The notes under the pieces are model-generated. The model ran no database searches and had not been told where the DNA came from. It saw only the letters and a program-made list of their open reading frames with translations. From Bacteroidia bacterium (GTDB lineage: Bacteria > Bacteroidota > Bacteroidia > B-17B0 > Aurantibacillaceae), in contig JAEUTP010000002.1 in assembly GCA_016787705.1 (NCBI GenBank), positions 124,001 through 188,000 on the forward strand: DNA of 64,000 nt. The letters run 5' to 3'. The translations under genes were made by a program, and so were the position numbers. Positions 61,101 through 64,000 of the stretch are shown piece after piece. Every line of letters begins with the position of its first letter. Positions within the stretch are counted from its first letter, which is position 1.

Positions 61101-61944
61101 TGTTTACATAAACTATAATCCTAAGCCTAATTTCTATGCTCCCAAAAGAGCAGGCTGTACTGATCTTTGCATCTCGATATTAGACAGCACTGCTACCTTA
61201 ACCGGACCTGCAAAAGTTTCTGACTGGGAGTGGAATTTCGGAAACTCAATGTTTAATTCAAGTAACCAGCCAAACACGCAGTTTACCTGCTTTACAAATG
61301 CTTCTAATACTATTACAAAAGATTATGATGTAAAACTGTTAGTTAGAACAGATAGCGGTTGTGTTGATTCGGTAACAAAAATAAGATACGTTAGGGTTTA
61401 TCCTAAACCACATGCTGATTTTGAATGGAAAGGTAAGGAAGGCGATCTTTTAACACCGTACATTGCATTTGAAAACACTTCTATTGGCTATAATAAATAT
61501 GCATGGTTTTATAACGATGGTGTTAATTATACCGATTCTACTCACTTAAATCCTGTACATTATTACGAAACAGATATTCCCCGCAATTTTAATGTTTTTC
61601 TTGCTGTAAGAAATCAATATGGCTGTAAGGATACTATTAGTAAATATGTGGAAATTGGTCCGGAATATACCTTTTACATACCTAATACATTTACACCAAA
61701 TGGTGATGGTGTAAACGACCTTTTCTCAGGCACAGGTATTGGTATTAAAGCATATAAAATGTGGATTTACGATCGTTGGGGTGAAAAAATATACTATACC
61801 GACGATATTACAAAAGGCTGGGACGCTAGTGTAAAGGGTAAATTTGAAAAAGATAAAATGGATGTATATACTTACAGAGTAATTGTTACCGACCTTTGGA
61901 ACAAAGAACATTTGTATGTTGGACACGTAACTCTCTTAAAATAA
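58105..61944 (+). CDS. Giant PKD-repeat protein with type B (gliding-associated) T9SS C-terminal domain
   Basis: 1279 aa with a signal peptide (1-26). A unique N-terminal domain (about 27-155, with CVDCNGNLRIFVEHWHGTQ) is followed by roughly ten PKD-like beta-sandwich units. These show W-WNFG or WDFNNDG, NP, YPAPGTYTVSLTVT and NGC phrases every 80-90 residues. The C-terminus is a type B sorting/CHU_C domain (about 1185-1279): YIPNTFTPNGDGVNDLF, YDRWGEKIYYTDD and YTYRVIVTDLW. Expected to be exported by T9SS and act as a surface adhesin or fibre. Many Cys residues (one or two per repeat) could form disulphides. Confidence 0.88.
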   Translation: MKYFTSTKLFYLFFLILMSLNNQLKSHSVQIAYCVDCNGNLRIFVEHWHGTQNPNSTNMTISLNVNNNITTQTQSPAFGLINVPFSQLPGCVTPITSVAGCPGQMNTYNDWVVYDYINLPPNVPIAFTIISGNNSFTSDGCGMYPLTVNFTIPGSITSGTPVTVCSGAQTAAIPVPAGVNWTNTNPAIGLPANGTGPIPPFTATGPAVGVITYTNSCGVNNTTINVVPALSSSFANSAGAAGVCLGTAVTFTNTSPISSGWQWNFGNAATSTQQNPTYVYPAPGTYTVSLTVTNGNACPGTSTQVVTINPTPIPAFTVNPTCANTGTVPIINGSTIQSGTMNYQWTMTGSTPNTATVAAPTASYSTAGNYNISLLLTSVGGCTATLTKSVTVFPKPTISFTANPVCRGVASVFLNTSTVAAPSTITNWFWDFNNDGVTDNTTIAPNNTFATDGVFPVELKGLTGNGCRDSALVNITVHATPTVAFNPINSCVNTNVLLNNTSAINPPSNIATYAWSFGPNSTPGASGAASPPSLSYSTPGIKTITLALTSNNNCTATATRTVQIHATPTASFNANPVCSGIITTFTDASTPAGGITNWEWDYTSNNSIDATVQNPSNLFPLSGNYNTSLIVTSNNGCKDTITKSVAVYGRAVLNFAPTAVCYNTPTAFTNSTSTTVNPNTAAVTSWSWNFGAPGGGSSVVQNPVFTYTTPINNTTTYSTTLYATTAHGCKDSLTLAVLVYSLPTPNFVADSVCFGTATTLNDLSSSNGNPFYLFSWDFNGDNISDLTNNSISSTHTFTNWGNTSVTYSVYTSPNSGLLQCPAKITKNVWVHPTPAAIITFTNRCIDLQPNIMSGTSSTLAVGTITNYAWDYGNGNTNLTNPTAPTSYSYNLAGNYVVTLTVTSNEGCTHISSQNVEVWERPYANFSYTKVCAGKRTTIKGNPLPNSAPIANYAWDMNNTLASIETSGAQVNYTFTTGGLQPINLIATSDKGCINTFPGNVYINYNPKPNFYAPKRAGCTDLCISILDSTATLTGPAKVSDWEWNFGNSMFNSSNQPNTQFTCFTNASNTITKDYDVKLLVRTDSGCVDSVTKIRYVRVYPKPHADFEWKGKEGDLLTPYIAFENTSIGYNKYAWFYNDGVNYTDSTHLNPVHYYETDIPRNFNVFLAVRNQYGCKDTISKYVEIGPEYTFYIPNTFTPNGDGVNDLFSGTGIGIKAYKMWIYDRWGEKIYYTDDITKGWDASVKGKFEKDKMDVYTYRVIVTDLWNKEHLYVGHVTLLK

Positions 61945-61945
61945 T

Positions 61946-61980
61946 TTTATTGGAGGTCTTGTTTACAGACCTCCAATAAA
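61946..61980. terminator. Perfect 14-bp inverted repeat at convergent gene ends
   Basis: Arms 61946-61959 and 61967-61980 (TTTATTGGAGGTCT and its complement) with a 7-nt loop. It begins 1 nt after the PKD gene stop and covers the last codons of the minus gene (stop 61947). Lacks a strong T-run, but the stem starts and ends A/T-rich on both sides, so it may act as a two-way terminator. Confidence 0.6.
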
Positions 61981-62660
61981 AATCTTCCCAGATCGTAATT
62001 TATCTCAATTGGTTTATTCTTGCCGATAGAAAAATTAATACCGTTTTGTGTATTTACCATATCATTTATGCTCTTTTTTCCATCTGGAATGATGTAAAAA
62101 ACCGATTCTGCATCTTTAGGAAAACTATGATTTTGCTTTTTTGACCGTTTGCCTGTAAGTGTAATGTTGTATAACTTAAAAGGCTCAGTTGTTATTGAAT
62201 AATATTTTTTTGGATCAAACTCTATTCTTTTCTGATTAAGATAAAAATAAGCTGTATCTGTTCTTGAGCAACTTTGATTAAAAATGAATATCCTGTTCTT
62301 ATTACTCCTTTTTTTATTTTCTTTTATATAATTAACGCCTGTAAAATACATTTTTACAACCATTTCAGAATTATTTTCACTTTCGGAAAAACTATCTATA
62401 AAATACAAATTGGCACCAAGTGTTTTTGATTTTGCTTTAAGATTGTTATACCAGCCGGATAAAAGTGAATTGTGATGTTCGCCCGAAATTTTAACCGTAG
62501 CTATAAACTGTAGCTTAGCAGTATCACTAATATCTTCTATATACTGCATTTGGGTTACAAAATAATCGTGCTTGTAATTAGATTGCTTTAATACTTCAAC
62601 GTTCTGCGAAAAAGAAGTTGCAACTAAACCCTGAAATATTATAACACAAAAAAATTTCAT
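61947..62660 (-). CDS. Exported protein of unknown function
   Basis: 237 aa from ATG 62660, which starts a signal peptide (MKFFCVIIFQGLVATSFSQ); the open frame reaches 62717 but that part overlaps a terminator. The mature protein has IEDISDTAKLQFIATVKISGEH (about 42-63), NLKAKSKTLGANLYFIDSF and a basic middle (KENKKRSNKNRIFIF). Family not recognised. Its 3' end forms one arm of the inverted repeat at 61946-61980. Downstream of the AhpC-like peroxiredoxin on the same strand, but separated by a terminator. Confidence 0.65.
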   Translation of the reverse strand: MKFFCVIIFQGLVATSFSQNVEVLKQSNYKHDYFVTQMQYIEDISDTAKLQFIATVKISGEHHNSLLSGWYNNLKAKSKTLGANLYFIDSFSESENNSEMVVKMYFTGVNYIKENKKRSNKNRIFIFNQSCSRTDTAYFYLNQKRIEFDPKKYYSITTEPFKLYNITLTGKRSKKQNHSFPKDAESVFYIIPDGKKSINDMVNTQNGINFSIGKNKPIEINYDLGRFLLEVCKQDLQ

Positions 62661-62683
62661 ATATTGAAAGTACCATATAAAAC

Positions 62684-62710
62684 AAAAAAAGCCAAACATT
62701 TCTGTTCGGC
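62684..62710 (-). terminator. Rho-independent terminator of the peroxiredoxin gene
   Basis: On minus, GCCGAACA, loop GAAA, TGTTTGGC (one G-T wobble; plus coordinates 62691-62710), followed by seven T (62690-62684). It lies 24 nt after the stop of the AhpC-like gene and within the upstream open frame of the next gene. Confidence 0.8.
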
Positions 62711-62733
62711 CTTTCATTCTTTTGTTTTGTTAA

Positions 62734-63366
62734 TTAGTGTTTACTTAAATAATCGGCAACACCAGCATGTGTATCTTTTAAACCTTCGCTTCCTTTTGTC
62801 CAGTTGGCCGGACAAACCTCACCGTTCTCTTCAAAAAACTGTAAAGCATCTACCATGCGTAAGGTCTCATCAACATTACGTCCTAAAGGAAGGTCGTTAA
62901 TTAATTGATGACGAACAACGCCGTTCTTATCAATTAAATACAAGCCACGGAAAGCGATCATAGGGCCCGTTGCAATAAGATCTCCTGCTTCGTTCACATC
63001 ATAATCGCCAAACAAAGTGCCGTAATTTAATGAAATAGTTTTTGTTGTATCGGCAACAATTGGATAGGTAACACCTTTAATACCACCGGCTTTTTTCTCC
63101 ATTTGTAACCAACCCCAATGGCTTTCTTCCGTATCAGTACTACAACCAACTACAGCCACATTACGCTCTTCAAAATCTTTTAATTTCTCCTGAAAGGCAT
63201 GTAACTCTGTTGGGCAAACAAAAGTGAAATCTTTTGGATAAAAGAAAAACACTACATATTTTTTTCCAAGGTATTGATCTAAAGAGAAATCTGCAACTAT
63301 CTCTCCACCTTTAACAACCGCGCCTGCTTTAAACGTTGGCGCTTTTTTTCCTACTAAACTTGACAT
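62734..63366 (-). CDS. ahpC: Typical 2-Cys peroxiredoxin (AhpC/Prx type)
   Basis: 210 aa, thioredoxin-fold peroxidase that reduces H2O2 and alkyl hydroperoxides in the cytosol. Peroxidatic Cys51 in FTFVCPTELHAF, with the Thr48/Arg140-type active site (IAFRGLYLID), and resolving Cys185 in GEVCPANW. GG-L-F-type and C-terminal YF motifs are not obvious (it ends VADYLSKH), which in this family goes with robust, less overoxidation-prone enzymes. Divergent from the Bcp-like peroxiredoxin across 107 nt, so the two peroxidases may share control. No AhpF gene is present. Confidence 0.92.
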   Translation of the reverse strand: MSSLVGKKAPTFKAGAVVKGGEIVADFSLDQYLGKKYVVFFFYPKDFTFVCPTELHAFQEKLKDFEERNVAVVGCSTDTEESHWGWLQMEKKAGGIKGVTYPIVADTTKTISLNYGTLFGDYDVNEAGDLIATGPMIAFRGLYLIDKNGVVRHQLINDLPLGRNVDETLRMVDALQFFEENGEVCPANWTKGSEGLKDTHAGVADYLSKH

Positions 63367-63473
63367 ATCTATAATTTTTAATTGATTTAATATTTTGTGT
63401 AAAAGTATAAATTAGTTTTTAAAGAGATTTAAAGTATTATTGTTTAAAATTAAACAAGTTAACAAATATTAGT

Positions 63474-63944
63474 ATGAGTATAGAAATTGGCAAAGCCGCA
63501 CCTGATTTTAAACTATTTAATACCATAAAAAAAGAGCTTACTTTAAGCGAAAACAAAGGCAAAAACGTGCTTTTATTGTTTTTTCCACTTGCTTTTACCA
63601 GTACCTGTACAGCAGAATTATGCAATATTCGCGATAATTATGCCATGTATAATAACTTAAACGCAGTGGTATATGGCATTTCAACAGATTCGTTATTTAC
63701 CCTGGACAAATTTAAAGAAGAACAAAAGTTAAATTTTGACCTTTTAAGCGATTATAATAAAACTGCCTCGGCGGCATATGACAGCTTATATGCTGATTTT
63801 GTATTTGGCATGCAGGGAGTAAGCAAGCGCGCTTCATTTATAGTTGATAAAAATGGAATTCTTCAATATGCCGAAATCCTTGAAAAAGCTTCTGATTTGC
63901 CTAACTTTGAAGCCATAAAGGCCTGTTTGGAAAAATTACAATAA
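63474..63944 (+). CDS. Bcp/AhpE-like peroxiredoxin
   Basis: 156 aa, single thioredoxin-fold domain. Peroxidatic Cys45 in FTSTCTAELC with a second Cys five residues on (Cys50), which is the atypical 2-Cys arrangement of BCP-type enzymes. Downstream FDLLSDYNKTASAAY and RASFIVDKNGILQYAE are family features. Divergent from the AhpC-like gene and followed after 4 nt by rnhB. Confidence 0.9.
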   Translation: MSIEIGKAAPDFKLFNTIKKELTLSENKGKNVLLLFFPLAFTSTCTAELCNIRDNYAMYNNLNAVVYGISTDSLFTLDKFKEEQKLNFDLLSDYNKTASAAYDSLYADFVFGMQGVSKRASFIVDKNGILQYAEILEKASDLPNFEAIKACLEKLQ

Positions 63945-63948
63945 GATC

Positions 63949-64000
63949 TTGCTAAAATCTTTTTTTGATAAAAATTTAACAGAAGCCGGTTGCGACGAAG
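63949..64000 (+). CDS. rnhB: Ribonuclease HII, first codons only
   Basis: TTG at 63949 begins LKSFFDKNLTEAGCDE before the window ends. RNase HII proteins of Bacteroidota start with this kind of lead-in, followed by the catalytic AGCDEAGRG, of which AGCDE is visible (Asp and Glu metal ligands). The enzyme removes ribonucleotides from DNA. The start codon choice cannot be tested further from this fragment. Confidence 0.7.
   Translation, partial: MLKSFFDKNLTEAGCDE

Noticed and set aside
1..64000. tRNA, rRNA, toxin-antitoxin pair, restriction or other defence genes, complete transposase
   Set aside because: None seen on either strand; no tRNA cloverleaf was noticed by eye, though a tRNA scan was not run.

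Overview
The window reads as a chromosome segment of a Bacteroidota bacterium, probably from the Sphingobacteriia/Flavobacteriia side. The support is: an outer-membrane TonB-receptor-like barrel with a carboxypeptidase-regulatory domain, gldH, tamL, three secreted proteins with type IX secretion (T9SS) C-terminal sorting signals (two type A, one type B), RND-TolC fusion efflux, DUF1573 proteins, promoters of the TAnnTTTG type, and almost no Shine-Dalgarno sequences. No tRNA, rRNA, CRISPR array or complete insertion sequence was seen.

Layout. 1-5.2 kb is core: gmk (minus, 3' end cut by the window), an outer-membrane barrel protein, folB, a pterin-4a-carbinolamine dehydratase and thiL. 5.2-14.5 kb looks accessory. 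It has an 840-bp repeat-rich spacer, an S9 peptidase that has lost its N-terminus, a serine hydrolase, an AroE-like enzyme, a Crp-family regulator, a three-gene membrane-protein operon and a small barrel protein. Its spacers carry palindromes and a recurring motif. 14.5-22.9 kb is a heavy-metal module: a conserved small protein, an RND pump fused to TolC, its lipoprotein adaptor, a ferritin-like/VIT1 transporter, a Cx4CH/CxxCH lipoprotein and a VOC protein.

22.9-31.5 kb holds ricT-gldH with an Asn-rich tail on RicT, a tandem pair of secreted paralogues, a D-cysteine desulfhydrase-like enzyme, pepT and a two-gene ABC transporter. 31.5-40.2 kb, all minus, holds clpX, an SRPBCC protein, dxs, a LiaF-like/DUF4288/LytS-type kinase/LytTR regulator operon and a PorE-like protein. 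40.2-50.8 kb holds a T9SS-secreted copper-monooxygenase-like protein with a haem motif, a Cx4CH lipoprotein, valS, three DUF1573 genes, a SpoU methyltransferase, tamL and a glycosyltransferase.

50.8-54.8 kb encodes the phenylacetyl-CoA epoxygenase: paaA-B-C-(33-aa membrane ORF)-D on minus, with paaE divergent. 54.8-64 kb holds two large T9SS cargo proteins, a secreted unknown, two peroxiredoxins and the first codons of rnhB.

Nothing here is an obviously complete new defence or mobile system. The best candidates for undescribed biology are the 33-aa ORF in the paa operon, the cassette-like spacers of the accessory region, the secreted-domain/DUF6326 fusion operon, the ferritin-like/VIT1/Cx4CH additions to the metal-efflux operon, and -7 boxes that abut start codons and suggest leaderless mRNAs.
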